This document shows, piece after piece, positions 1 through 8,991 of a stretch of DNA of 43,975 nt (position 1 is its first letter; each line of letters starts with the position of its first letter). The translations under genes were made by a program, and so were the position numbers. Source of the DNA: Bacteroidaceae bacterium (GTDB lineage: Bacteria; Bacteroidota; Bacteroidia; Bacteroidales; Bacteroidaceae); contig JAGAAL010000021.1 of assembly GCA_017615245.1 (NCBI GenBank), forward strand, positions 1 to 43,975. The letters are read 5' to 3'. Under the pieces are notes generated by a model that saw only the letters and a program-made list of their open reading frames with translations, did no database searches and was not told where the DNA came from.

Positions 1-28
1 AGAGATTCAAGTGCAAGAATAAAAGAAA

Positions 29-1789
29 ATGGTATCGATAGAGAATCTGAGTGTTGAATTCAGTGCAAAGCCTCTGTTTCAGGAGATAGGGTTTGTGATT
101 AATCCTCGCGACCGTATTGCTTTAGTTGGTAAGAACGGCGCAGGGAAATCGACCCTGCTGAAGATTATTGCCGGCCTACAACAGCCCACGAGTGGGGTGG
201 TGGCTCGTCCGCGCGAGATGACGGTAGGCTATCTGCCACAGGTGATGGAGGTGAGCGATACCCGTACATTGGAAGCCGAGACTGCATTAGCATTCCGAGG
301 AATGCATGTTGAGGAGTGGGCGATGAAAGCCGAGATGGATAAAACACTGATTGGTCTGGGATTCCATCGTGAAGACTTCTTACGTCCCACCAGCGAGTTC
401 TCAGGTGGTTGGCGTATGCGAATAGAGTTGGCTAAGATTCTGTTGCAGAAACCCGATCTGTTGTTGCTCGACGAGCCAACAAACCACCTCGACATCGGTA
501 GTATTCAGTGGTTGGAACAGTTTATCCAGAACAGTGCTAAGGCAGTGATGCTGGTGAGTCACGATAGAGCATTCATCAACAATATCACCAATCGTACCAT
601 TGAAATTACCTGTGGACGCATCAATGATTATAAGGTGAAGTATGATGAATACGTGAAGTTGAGAGACGAACGACGTGAGCAGCAGATACGAGCCTATGAG
701 AATCAGCAGAAAGAAATAGCTGATATTAAGGATTTCGTAGAGCGATTCCGCTATAAACCTACCAAGTCGAATCAAGTGCAGAGCCGCTTGAAGCAGTTGG
801 AGAAGATTATTCCCATTGAGATAGACGAGGTAGACACCAAGATGTTACGATTGAAGTTCCCTCCTTGCCAACGTAGTGGCGACTATCCAATCATCTGCGA
901 TGAGGTGGCAAAGGCATACGGTGATCATCTGATATTCCAACATGTGAATCTTACCATTAAGCGAGGCGAGAAAGTGGCCTTCATGGGCAACAATGGTGAA
1001 GGAAAGTCTACGTTGGTAAAATGTATCATGGGTGAGATTCCTTTCGACGGCAATCTGAAGATAGGACATAATGTACAAATTGGCTATTTCGCGCAGAACC
1101 AAGCACAGTTGCTCGATGGCAGCATTACGGTGTTCGACACGATTGACCGTGTAGCTACAGGTGATATGCGAACGAAAGTGCGGGATCTGCTGGGTGCTTT
1201 CATGTTTGGTGGTGAAGAAAGCGATAAGTTTGTTAAGGTGCTGTCGGGTGGTGAGCGAAGCCGATTGGCGATGATTCAGTTGTTGTTGCAACCCGTCAAT
1301 CTGCTGATTCTCGATGAGCCTGCGAACCATTTGGATATGCAGTCGAAAGATGTGCTGAAAAATGCCATCCGTGACTTCGACGGTACTGCAATTATCGTGA
1401 GTCATGATCGTGCTTTCCTCAATGGGTTGGTTGACAAGGTGTATATGTTTAAGGATCAGAAGGTGTTCGAGCCTATCGAAAAGAGCAGTATCAGCCTGCG
1501 TCAGGAAAAGGCTGCCGAACAGACCGTCAAGAAAGAAGTAAAAGTAGAGGCTCCTGTGGTGGATAATAGACAGAACTATGAACAGCAGAGAGCCGAAGCG
1601 AAAGCAAAAGCAAAAGCCGAAAAGGCGCTGAAGGCATGTGAGGAGAAAATTGAGAAACTGGAAGCAGAAATTGCAGAAGTGGAAGCTTCGCTTGCAGAGA
1701 AGAACGATATGCAGTTGGTGGAGAAGTACACACAATTGCAGCAGCAGCTTGATGCTGCAATGACCGAATGGGAACAACTGATGGGATAA
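29..1789 (+). CDS. ABC-F family ATP-binding protein
   Basis: A cytoplasmic ATPase with two ABC domains and no membrane segments, so an ABC-F protein that probably acts on the ribosome rather than in transport. The first Walker A is GKNGAGKS at residues 34-41, followed by an FSGGW signature and a DEPTNHLD Walker B. The second half has GNNGEGKS, LSGGERSR and DEPANHLD, with Ala where Thr is usual. A charged linker separates the halves. The last 80 or so residues are Lys/Glu/Ala-rich and predicted coiled coil, as in the Uup/YheS C-terminal domain. The length of 586 aa is normal. The ATG at 29 is the first in frame. The upstream region lies outside the window, so its promoter cannot be judged. It looks like a housekeeping ABC-F, not clearly a resistance type. 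Confidence 0.93.
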   Translation: MVSIENLSVEFSAKPLFQEIGFVINPRDRIALVGKNGAGKSTLLKIIAGLQQPTSGVVARPREMTVGYLPQVMEVSDTRTLEAETALAFRGMHVEEWAMKAEMDKTLIGLGFHREDFLRPTSEFSGGWRMRIELAKILLQKPDLLLLDEPTNHLDIGSIQWLEQFIQNSAKAVMLVSHDRAFINNITNRTIEITCGRINDYKVKYDEYVKLRDERREQQIRAYENQQKEIADIKDFVERFRYKPTKSNQVQSRLKQLEKIIPIEIDEVDTKMLRLKFPPCQRSGDYPIICDEVAKAYGDHLIFQHVNLTIKRGEKVAFMGNNGEGKSTLVKCIMGEIPFDGNLKIGHNVQIGYFAQNQAQLLDGSITVFDTIDRVATGDMRTKVRDLLGAFMFGGEESDKFVKVLSGGERSRLAMIQLLLQPVNLLILDEPANHLDMQSKDVLKNAIRDFDGTAIIVSHDRAFLNGLVDKVYMFKDQKVFEPIEKSSISLRQEKAAEQTVKKEVKVEAPVVDNRQNYEQQRAEAKAKAKAEKALKACEEKIEKLEAEIAEVEASLAEKNDMQLVEKYTQLQQQLDAAMTEWEQLMG

Positions 1790-1879
1790 GGGGCATAAGC
1801 CCCATGGAACCAATAAGTCTCATAAGTCCTATGAGTCCTATAAGACGAATAAGAATTTAATTATAAAATAATTAGCACA

Positions 1880-3907
1880 ATGAAAGTAAGACAGTTTTTA
1901 GCAGTAATGGTAACTTCTATTACGTTATGTGGATGCCAGCAGCAGCTTGGTATCGGTATTAAGACGGAGAACATGAACGATTCTGTGGCTCCTGGTACAG
2001 ACTTCTATGAGTACGCTTGTGGTGGTTGGAGAAAAAACAATCCGCTCAAGCCAGAATACCCTCGATTCGGTAGTTTTGATGTGGTAGCAGAACAGAACAA
2101 GGAGCAGATTCGTACATTGATTGAAGATCTCTCAAAACAGAAGAACGAGCAGGGTAGTGTAGCACAGAAGATAGGCGACCTTTATGCCATGATGATGGAT
2201 TCAACCCGTCAGAACAAGGATGGCTATAAGCCTATCGTAGCAGATATGGAGGCTATTGCTAACCTTGATTCTCGTGAGGCTATTCTTAGCTTTATGAATA
2301 CTCAGCAATTGTATGGCGGCCGTCACATTATCGATTGTGGTATTGGAGCCGATATGATGGACAGCAAAAACAATATGGTAGAGATAGGTCAGGGTGGTCT
2401 GTCATTGGGAAACAAGGACTACTATGTGAAAGAAGACTCTGCAATGGTGAAGATTCGTGAGGCTTATCGTAAGCATATCGTGAAAATGTTTAAGTTGATA
2501 GGTGATTCAGAGGAAGATGCTACTCGCAAGATGAATGCTGTAATGGCAATCGAAACACGGATGGCACAGAATTCACGTAGCCGTGTTGAACTGCGTGACC
2601 CAGCCAGCAACTATCACAAGATGGCATTCACAACACTCAAGGCTGATTATCCTGGTTACAATTGGGATGAGTTCTTCGAGTCACAGTTGATTACCGACCT
2701 CGATTCATTGTCAGTAGGTCAGCCAGAAGCTGTAAAGGCAGCAATTGCTATTCTGAATGAAACTCCTGAGCAAGACCTAAAGGATTGGATGCAGTGGCTT
2801 CTTTTGTCGGGTGCGGCAAGTATGTTGGGTGATGAAATCTATGCAGAGTCATTTGATTTCCATGGACGCGTAATGTCCGGTACGACTGAGATGCAACCAC
2901 GTTGGAAGCGTGCGGTTAGCAGAGTGAATGGTGTGTTGGGCGAAGCTGTAGGTGAAATGTATGTGCAGAAATACTTCCCCGCAGAGAATAAGACTCGTAT
3001 GCAGCAGTTGGTGAAGAACCTTCAGGTAGCACTTGCAGAGCGTATTGATCAGCAGGAGTGGATGAGCGATTCAACCAAGATGCGTGCAAAGGATAAACTC
3101 AGTGCTTTCCATGTGAAGATTGGTTATCCTGACAAATGGAGAGATTATAGCAAGTTGACCATCGATCCAGAGAACTGTCTGTATGAACAGATGAAGGTGA
3201 TTTCTGAGTGGGCTAACCGTGACTATATCGAGCGTAAGTATAAGAAGCCGGTTGATACAGAAGAATGGTATATGACTCCTCAGACAGTGAACGCATATTA
3301 CAACCCGACTACCAATGAAATCTGTTTCCCAGCAGGTATCCTTCAGTATCCGTTCTTCGATATGAGTGCTGACGATGCTTTCAACTATGGAGCGATTGGT
3401 GTGGTAATAGGCCACGAGATGACTCACGGATTCGATGATCAGGGTAGCCAGTTCGATAAAGAAGGAAACTTCAATAACTGGTGGGCTGCGGGCGATGCAG
3501 AGAAATTCAAAGAGCGTACAAAGACAATGGTTAATTTCTTTAATACCATCGAAGTACTGCCTGGCTTGATGGCTAATGGTGAGTTGACACAGGGTGAGAA
3601 TATCGCTGACCATGGAGGCCTGAAGATTGCTTACACTGCCTTCAAGAATGCTACGAAGGACAATCCTCTTCCTGTTGTTGACGGATTTACTCCTGAGCAG
3701 CGTTTCTTCCTTGCTTACGCAGGTGTATGGGCACAGAACATCACTGAGGAGAATATGCGTCAGCTCACCACAACCGACCCTCACTCTCTTGGTGAATGGC
3801 GTGTAAATGGAGCTCTTCCACAGATTGATGCTTGGTATGAGGCCTTCAACATCACAGAGAAAGATCCTATGTTTATCCCTAAGGAGAAGCGAGTAAATAT
3901 TTGGTAA
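1880..3907 (+). CDS. M13 family zinc metallopeptidase, lipoprotein (neprilysin/PepO type)
   Basis: A 675-aa secreted peptidase. The N-terminus is a lipoprotein signal ending TLCGC, so the enzyme is probably membrane-anchored outside the cytoplasm. The N-terminal M13 domain starts with the typical DFYEYACGGW segment. The zinc site is HEMTH (His512, Glu513, His516), and the third ligand is Glu573 in GENIADHGG, with Asp577 four residues on. The C-terminus ends in the short Trp motif usual for the family. Members cleave small peptides, so a role in peptide breakdown fits an amino-acid-fermenting gut or oral bacterium. The metA start follows its stop after a single base, so the two are probably co-transcribed. 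Confidence 0.95.
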   Translation: MKVRQFLAVMVTSITLCGCQQQLGIGIKTENMNDSVAPGTDFYEYACGGWRKNNPLKPEYPRFGSFDVVAEQNKEQIRTLIEDLSKQKNEQGSVAQKIGDLYAMMMDSTRQNKDGYKPIVADMEAIANLDSREAILSFMNTQQLYGGRHIIDCGIGADMMDSKNNMVEIGQGGLSLGNKDYYVKEDSAMVKIREAYRKHIVKMFKLIGDSEEDATRKMNAVMAIETRMAQNSRSRVELRDPASNYHKMAFTTLKADYPGYNWDEFFESQLITDLDSLSVGQPEAVKAAIAILNETPEQDLKDWMQWLLLSGAASMLGDEIYAESFDFHGRVMSGTTEMQPRWKRAVSRVNGVLGEAVGEMYVQKYFPAENKTRMQQLVKNLQVALAERIDQQEWMSDSTKMRAKDKLSAFHVKIGYPDKWRDYSKLTIDPENCLYEQMKVISEWANRDYIERKYKKPVDTEEWYMTPQTVNAYYNPTTNEICFPAGILQYPFFDMSADDAFNYGAIGVVIGHEMTHGFDDQGSQFDKEGNFNNWWAAGDAEKFKERTKTMVNFFNTIEVLPGLMANGELTQGENIADHGGLKIAYTAFKNATKDNPLPVVDGFTPEQRFFLAYAGVWAQNITEENMRQLTTTDPHSLGEWRVNGALPQIDAWYEAFNITEKDPMFIPKEKRVNIW

Positions 3908-3908
3908 A

Positions 3909-4832
3909 ATGCCATTAAATCTTCCTGACAGATTACCGGCAATAGAATTGCTGAAACGTGAGAATATCTTTGTTATGGACACTACGCGTGCCCATAACCA
4001 GGATATCCGTCCGTTGAAAATTGCGATTCTCAACCTCATGCCGATAAAGATAACGACTGAGACAGACTTTGTGAGAATCCTGTCGAACACTCCTCTGCAG
4101 ATAGAGATTGAATTCATGAAAATCAAGAGCCATACATCGAAGAATGCCCCGATAGAACACATGCGAGCATTCTATCATGACTTTGAGGACATGATGCACA
4201 ACAAGTACGACGGATTCATCATCACCGGTGCACCATTGGAGCAGATGGAATATGAAGAAGTGTCGTATTGGAAAGATTTGCAGCAGGTAATGGATTGGGC
4301 ACATAGTAATGTTACTTCCACACTTTATATCTGTTGGGCAGCTTTCGCAGGTCTTTATCATTTCTACGGCATTCAGAAACAACCGACTAAGGATAAGGTG
4401 TTCGGTGTGTTCCGTCATCATCCGATGGATGCTTCTCTGCCAATCTTCCGTGGGTTCGATGATGAGTTCTTTGTGCCTCACAGCCGACATATTACCTTGC
4501 CCAAAGAAGAGATAGAGGCGACCGAGGGGCTGAAGATTATTTCGATGGGTGAAGGTGAAGCTGGTGTACATATTGTGATGGCACGAAACGGACGTGATTT
4601 CTTCATCACAGGACATTCTGAATATGCACCTTTGACTCTTGATGCGGAATATCGACGCGATTTGGCGAAGAATCTGCCCATTAAGATGCCGAAGAATTAT
4701 TACAAGGACGATGATCCTGATAAGAATCCTTTGGTCACTTGGCGAGCGACAGCTAATCTTCTTTTCACCAATTGGTTGAACTACTACGTATATCAGGAAA
4801 CTCCTTATAATATCAACGATATTCATGACTAA
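3909..4832 (+). CDS. metA: Homoserine O-acyltransferase MetA, probably acetyl-CoA specific
   Basis: Activates homoserine for methionine synthesis. The protein has 307 aa, the usual length. The acyl-enzyme cysteine is Cys142 (YICWAAFAG), and the His/Glu pair is in TGHSEY near residues 236-238. Residue 111, in ITGAPLEQ, is Glu. In characterised MetA enzymes Glu at 111 goes with acetyl-CoA use and Gly with succinyl-CoA use, so this is predicted to make O-acetylhomoserine despite belonging to the succinyltransferase family. It starts one base after the M13 peptidase stop and overlaps the U32 gene by 8 bases, so it lies in a tight operon. The methionine synthase gene is about 28 kb away. Confidence 0.95.
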   Translation: MPLNLPDRLPAIELLKRENIFVMDTTRAHNQDIRPLKIAILNLMPIKITTETDFVRILSNTPLQIEIEFMKIKSHTSKNAPIEHMRAFYHDFEDMMHNKYDGFIITGAPLEQMEYEEVSYWKDLQQVMDWAHSNVTSTLYICWAAFAGLYHFYGIQKQPTKDKVFGVFRHHPMDASLPIFRGFDDEFFVPHSRHITLPKEEIEATEGLKIISMGEGEAGVHIVMARNGRDFFITGHSEYAPLTLDAEYRRDLAKNLPIKMPKNYYKDDDPDKNPLVTWRATANLLFTNWLNYYVYQETPYNINDIHD

Positions 4833-6714
4833 ACTCGAACTGTTGTCACCAGCAAAGAATGCAGCGATTGGCATCGAGGCAATACGCCACGGTGCTGATG
4901 CTGTTTATATCGGTGCCCCTAAATTCGGTGCCAGAGTGGCTGCTGGCAATAGCTTGGAGGATATCCAGTATTTAGTAGATTATGCCCATCAGTTTGCAGC
5001 GAAGGTCTATGCCACAATCAACACTATCCTGACCAATGAGGAGTTGGTGGAGGCCGAACGTTTAATTTGGCAACTCTATGACATCCATGTCGATGCGCTG
5101 ATTGTGCAGGATGTAGGGCTTTTGAAGTTGAATTTGCCGCCCATTCCTTTGCATGCCAGCACTCAGATGGATAATCGTACTGTGGAGAAGGTGAAGGCTC
5201 TCCATCGTTATGGTTTTCGTCAGGTGGTCTTGGCACGAGAGCTCTCGCTGTCTGAGATACGTCAGATACATCAAGCCTGTCCAGATATGCCTCTTGAGGT
5301 TTTTGTGCATGGGGCATTGTGTGTGAGTTATAGTGGCCAATGTTATGTGAGCGAATGTTTGTTTGGCAGGAGTGCCAATCGTGGCGCTTGTGCGCAGGTA
5401 TGCCGTATGGAGTTCGACTTGATCCGATCGTATCAGAAAGACGGAAAAACTGTGGAGCAAACGTTAATGCAGAAGAAGCATCTTCTGTCTCTAAAAGACA
5501 TGTGTCAAATTAACTCTTTACAAGATCTGATTGATGCAGGAGCTACTTCGTTCAAGATTGAAGGACGCTTGAAGGATATGTCGTATGTGAAGAATGTGAC
5601 GGCTGCCTACAGTGAGGCACTCAATCGCATCGTGAAGTCCCAACCCGACAAGTACGAGCGGGCATCGAATGGAGTAGTGGAACTGAAGTTTCGACCTGAT
5701 GTCAGCAAAAGTTTCAATCGTGGCTTCACCAGCTATTTCCTCTACGGACGCAATGATCGTATCTTTTCGTTCGATACCCCTAAAGCGATGGGTGAAGAAG
5801 TTGGGAAAGTGAAGGAAATACGTCAGAACAGTTTTACTGTAGCAGGTTTGAAGCCCTTCGCTAATGGCGATGGATTGTGTTTTGTCGATCAGAAAGGAAA
5901 GTTGTTTGGCTTCCGTTTGAACAAAGTAGAGAATGGAGTGCTCTATCCTTTGGAGTTGCCTCGCAATCTGATGCCGAAGATGACCCTTTATCGCATATAT
6001 GACAAGCGGTTTGAGGATGCGCTTCAGCATGATAGTGCGGAACGGTATATCCCTGTTGATATCACGATGAATGAAACAGAGATCGGTTTCCGCTTCCTGA
6101 TGACAGATGATAACGGATTGATGCGAACGCTGGATGTGGAATGTGGGAAGGAACTTGCTCGAACTCCTCAGCATGAAAATATCCGCCTTCAGCTCTCCAA
6201 AATGGGTGGCACGATTTACCGATTGCGCTCGCTCAACATCGCCTATACCCACAACTGGTTCATTCCCTCTTCGCATTTGAGCGAATGGAGGAGGAAACTA
6301 ATCAAAGGTAGCCCCTCTCTGTCCTCTGGACATCTCCCCCGAGGGGGAGAAATCATCGCTCCTCCCTTTGGGGAGGCTGGAAGGGAGTCTCTTAAGCCCT
6401 CCCCCTCGGGGGAGAGGGGAGAGGGGCTGTATTTCCTCAACGTCCTAAATCACTCCGCCAAGCTTTTCTATGAGGAACAGGGATGGACGGTAGGTGAGTG
6501 GGCTTATGAGAAAAGTCATCCAAGCGGAGTGCCTGTGATGTTCTGTAAACACTGCATCCGCTATTCCTTGGGTTGGTGTCCAAAGCTCTCTAAGCACTCC
6601 CCCTTGGGGGAGCAGGAAGGAAGGTTGTTCCTTCAGCTGGCTAATGGAATCCGTTTCCGTCTGAATTTTGATTGTAAGTCATGTGTCATGCAAGTGATTA
6701 AAGATGTGTCATAG
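4825..6714 (+). CDS. U32 family peptidase/RNA hydroxylase-like protein (RlhA/YegQ type)
   Basis: The N-terminus (LELLSPAKN, then ADAVYIGAPKFGAR) and the Cys-rich core (Cys166, 173, 178, 189 and 193, ending RGACAQVCR) are those of U32 proteins. Several members are not proteases but Fe-S-dependent RNA modification enzymes, such as RlhA (23S rRNA hydroxylation) and TrhP (tRNA). The 629-aa length and C-terminal extension with further cysteines (CKHC, CKSC) resemble the RlhA group. Residues about 503-533 and 592-597 are encoded by GC-rich palindromes and are rich in Pro, Gly, Glu and Ser. They look like inserted sequence in surface loops. It overlaps metA by 8 bases and the next gene by 11. Substrate not assignable from sequence. 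Confidence 0.9.
   Translation: MTKLELLSPAKNAAIGIEAIRHGADAVYIGAPKFGARVAAGNSLEDIQYLVDYAHQFAAKVYATINTILTNEELVEAERLIWQLYDIHVDALIVQDVGLLKLNLPPIPLHASTQMDNRTVEKVKALHRYGFRQVVLARELSLSEIRQIHQACPDMPLEVFVHGALCVSYSGQCYVSECLFGRSANRGACAQVCRMEFDLIRSYQKDGKTVEQTLMQKKHLLSLKDMCQINSLQDLIDAGATSFKIEGRLKDMSYVKNVTAAYSEALNRIVKSQPDKYERASNGVVELKFRPDVSKSFNRGFTSYFLYGRNDRIFSFDTPKAMGEEVGKVKEIRQNSFTVAGLKPFANGDGLCFVDQKGKLFGFRLNKVENGVLYPLELPRNLMPKMTLYRIYDKRFEDALQHDSAERYIPVDITMNETEIGFRFLMTDDNGLMRTLDVECGKELARTPQHENIRLQLSKMGGTIYRLRSLNIAYTHNWFIPSSHLSEWRRKLIKGSPSLSSGHLPRGGEIIAPPFGEAGRESLKPSPSGERGEGLYFLNVLNHSAKLFYEEQGWTVGEWAYEKSHPSGVPVMFCKHCIRYSLGWCPKLSKHSPLGEQEGRLFLQLANGIRFRLNFDCKSCVMQVIKDVS
6331..6424 (+). repeat. Triple GC-rich palindromic element inside the U32 gene
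   Basis: Three palindromes in tandem: CTCCCCC/GGGGGAG arms at 6334-6349, CCTCCC/GGGAGG arms at 6361-6376, and CTCCCCC/GGGGGAG arms at 6399-6414. The frame stays open through all of them and they encode a Pro/Gly/Ser/Glu-rich loop. The same arms recur elsewhere in this window, in genes and between genes, which suggests a dispersed repeat. Confidence 0.8.
6597..6612 (+). repeat. GC-rich palindrome (second site in the U32 gene)
   Basis: A 16-base palindrome, CTCCCCC, TT, GGGGGAG, in frame, encoding part of the loop between a CPK motif and the C-terminal CKSC segment. It has the same arms as the elements at 6331-6424. Confidence 0.75.
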
Positions 6715-7693
6715 ATGGTTGTACATATTGTTGTTGGTTACTTTGTCCTCATGTGGTTGTACTGATCAGATGAGCGATGGGCACGATGAGAAGCTCTCGG
6801 CAGACAATTCCGTGGCTGATACCTTGCTTGAGCTTACTCAAAAGCAAGCGGATAGCCTTGAATTCCGTTTGTTGCATCACTATACCAACAACTTTAACTT
6901 TGTAGTGAAGGTCGATTCTTTGGTGCTGATTCCACGTGAGGATGAAATGAACGATACGAGTCGTGTGCGTAAGAACGATCGCATTGCTGTGGCTGATATC
7001 CGTGAGCAAGATACCATTTGGATTAAGGTGGCTCGCGATCAGTTTACGATGGGTTGGATATCAGAAGACGAATTGCTGCAAGGCGTGGTGCCCGACGACC
7101 CTATTTCTCAGGTCATTGATGCGCTGACTACCAGTCGTTATATCTGGATGAGTGTGGTAGTCTTCTTGGGACTTTTAGGTTTTGTGCTGAAACGTCGAGG
7201 ACTGCGCAGGTTGCAGATATTCCGTTTTGACGAGATGGATAGTTTCTATCCCACGCTGTTCCTTATTCTCGTCTCTTTAGTAGCATGTCTCTATGTCAGC
7301 ATCCAGCATTTCACTCCCGAATTCTGGCAAGAGTACTACTTTCACCCGACACTCAATCCACTGATACTACCTCCCGTGATGGCCATTCTACTCACGCTGG
7401 TGTGGGCTGTCATCATTGTTTTCATTGCGATGCTGGTCGATGTCTACCATCATTTCTACTTCTTCCCAGGTTTGATGTACATCCTCGAGATGCTGGGGGC
7501 GGCCATGATTTCCTATCTAATTATCAAGTGGACTACCTCCGTCTATGTAGGTTATGTATTGCTTGCCATCTATATCACAGTCTTGCTGTGGATTTATATC
7601 AAATATATTAGGCGTAAGTATGTATGTGGTTCTTGTGGCCGTCGAATTAAGCAGAAAGGCCTGTGCCCATATTGTGGAACGCGAAACAAATAG
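6704..7693 (+). CDS. Membrane protein with lipoprotein-like N-terminus and C-terminal zinc ribbon
   Basis: Function unknown. It has 329 aa. The start is a signal or lipobox-like segment (LLLVTLSSC). An extracytoplasmic stretch of about 110 residues follows, ending in an SH3-like pattern (TIWIKVARDQFTMGWI). Then come about five hydrophobic segments between residues 145 and 305, and a zinc-ribbon at the very end with two pairs of cysteines (CGSCGRRI and CPYCGTRN). The start overlaps the U32 stop by 11 bases, so it is translated from the same message. The SH3-like part may bind peptidoglycan or a partner protein, but nothing in the sequence proves this. Confidence 0.8.
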   Translation: MCHRWLYILLLVTLSSCGCTDQMSDGHDEKLSADNSVADTLLELTQKQADSLEFRLLHHYTNNFNFVVKVDSLVLIPREDEMNDTSRVRKNDRIAVADIREQDTIWIKVARDQFTMGWISEDELLQGVVPDDPISQVIDALTTSRYIWMSVVVFLGLLGFVLKRRGLRRLQIFRFDEMDSFYPTLFLILVSLVACLYVSIQHFTPEFWQEYYFHPTLNPLILPPVMAILLTLVWAVIIVFIAMLVDVYHHFYFFPGLMYILEMLGAAMISYLIIKWTTSVYVGYVLLAIYITVLLWIYIKYIRRKYVCGSCGRRIKQKGLCPYCGTRNK

Positions 7694-7766
7694 CTCGCAT
7701 AGGTCTTGTTATATGACCTGTTAGATTCATAAGACTCATTATAAAACCCTTTAAAATTCAAAAGCA

Positions 7767-8738
7767 ATGAAAAAATCAATTCTATTCGTAATGTCAATGG
7801 TGCTGTTGGCATCTTGTACTAACAAGTCGTTCAAAGTGAATGGTGAGGCACCCGAAGAGGCTAAGTATGTGTACTACACTTACAATTTCTTTGATGAAGA
7901 TCCAAAGTTGGATTCTGTAGAAGTGGCAGATGGTAAGTATGTCATAGAAGGAGTCAATGAGGGTGACCCTGTTTTTGTGACAGGAGCAACCGATCAAAAC
8001 GTACAGTTCTGGTTTGTAAGTGAACCAGGTGAAATTCAGATTTCAAAGGAAGGTATGCCTTCAGGAACTCCACTTAACGATGCCATCAAAGGTTTTCTGG
8101 AGAAGGCAAACGAAGTGCAGACCGAAGCTGAACTTGATGCCCTGATTGATACTTTCATGAAAGAGCATCCAAACGACCTCGCAGGTGCTTTCTGTCTCTA
8201 TCTGTTAAATGATTACATAGGCTTGAACAACCTTCAGGAACGTCTTGATACTTGTGGTGATGTGGTGAATGATGCTATTCACAAGATTATTCCACAGGAG
8301 AAGTTTGACAAGGCAGCCAAGACCGCTGCAGGACAGATGTTTACGGACTTCGAGGCAGAATACGAAGGAACAGTTCAGAAACTTTCCGACTATGTGGGTA
8401 AAGGTAAATATGTGCTCGTTGACTTCTGGGCAAGTTGGTGTGGCCCTTGCCGTCGTGAGATTCCAACTGTCATTGAACTCTATGACAAGTATGCAGGTGA
8501 TAACTTTGAAGTACTTGGAGTGGCTACATGGGATAAGCCCGAAGATACTAAGCAGGCAATGGAAGAACTGGGCATCAAGTATCCACAGATTATGAATGCC
8601 CAGAAAGCTGGCTCTGATGCTTACAACATTGAAGGTATTCCTGAGATTATTCTCTTTGCGCCAGATGGCACCATCGTTAAGCGCGGTCTTCGTGGTGAAG
8701 CCATGGTGAAAGCAGTAGAAGACGCGTTGGGTAAATAA
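7767..8738 (+). CDS. TlpA-like thioredoxin lipoprotein with N-terminal DUF4369-type domain
   Basis: A 323-aa disulfide oxidoreductase. A lipoprotein signal ends LLASC (Cys17). Residues about 22-100 have the short-strand pattern of DUF4369, a helical linker follows, and residues about 205-322 form a thioredoxin fold. The active site is WCGPC with Cys225 and Cys228, and the cis-Pro loop is EGIPEI. In Bacteroidales such proteins are envelope thiol reductases, often linked to oxidative stress or cytochrome maturation. The 73-base gap before it contains an AGGTC/GACCT dyad and no clear TAnnTTTG promoter. A hairpin after its stop probably ends the transcript. Confidence 0.92.
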   Translation: MKKSILFVMSMVLLASCTNKSFKVNGEAPEEAKYVYYTYNFFDEDPKLDSVEVADGKYVIEGVNEGDPVFVTGATDQNVQFWFVSEPGEIQISKEGMPSGTPLNDAIKGFLEKANEVQTEAELDALIDTFMKEHPNDLAGAFCLYLLNDYIGLNNLQERLDTCGDVVNDAIHKIIPQEKFDKAAKTAAGQMFTDFEAEYEGTVQKLSDYVGKGKYVLVDFWASWCGPCRREIPTVIELYDKYAGDNFEVLGVATWDKPEDTKQAMEELGIKYPQIMNAQKAGSDAYNIEGIPEIILFAPDGTIVKRGLRGEAMVKAVEDALGK

Positions 8739-8757
8739 TTCTTCTTTAGACCATTTG

Positions 8758-8793
8758 TTGCAGGGCTTGGAACTTATGTTGCAAGTCCTGCAA
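8758..8793 (+). terminator. Probable terminator hairpin after the TlpA-like gene
   Basis: Inverted repeat TTGCAGGGCTTG / CAAGTCCTGCAA with a 12-base loop and one G-U pair, 20 bases after the stop. The following TTATGTTT is only a weak T-run, so termination is likely but not certain. The rest of the gap up to 8923 holds a small TTAAGT/ACTTAA dyad at 8862-8878 and nothing else that I recognise. Confidence 0.5.
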
Positions 8794-8923
8794 TTATGTT
8801 TAGGAGGCTGTGGACCAAATGATGAAAGAATGACGTCGGGGACTTGTGAAAGCCTTTAGTGTTAAGTTTTAGACTTAATGAATGTTAAAACGTGGGGTAG
8901 TGGGTACATTTATTATATAAATG

Positions 8924-8955
8924 TTTGTTCATGACATGAAAAAGCATTAACTTTG
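8924..8955 (+). promoter_or_regulatory. Bacteroidetes-type promoter of the efflux operon
   Basis: TTTG at 8924-8927, a 20-base spacer, and TAACTTTG at 8948-8955 match the Bacteroides -33/-7 consensus exactly. The -7 element covers the in-frame TTG at 8953, which therefore cannot be the start codon. The leader before the ATG at 8992 would be about 30 bases. Confidence 0.8.
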
Positions 8956-8991
8956 CAACTCATAAATTATAACAAGGTATTAAAAAAGAAA

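Noticed and set aside
1790..1803. GGGGC/GCCCC hairpin after the ABC-F gene as terminator
   Set aside because: The stem is short and no T-run follows; the gap contains only short ATAAGTCCTAT-like repeats.
845..1813. 322-codon open frame opposite the ABC-F gene
   Set aside because: Antisense shadow of Walker and signature regions, very rich in Leu, Phe and His, with no domain.
3071..4874. Long open frames on the - strand opposite the M13 peptidase and metA
   Set aside because: They lie opposite strongly conserved genes, have odd composition and no known motifs. They are shadows of the coding strand.
8953..8991. Upstream TTG start for the TolC-like gene
   Set aside because: The TTG is part of the TAACTTTG promoter box, and the ATG at 8992 starts a proper signal peptide.
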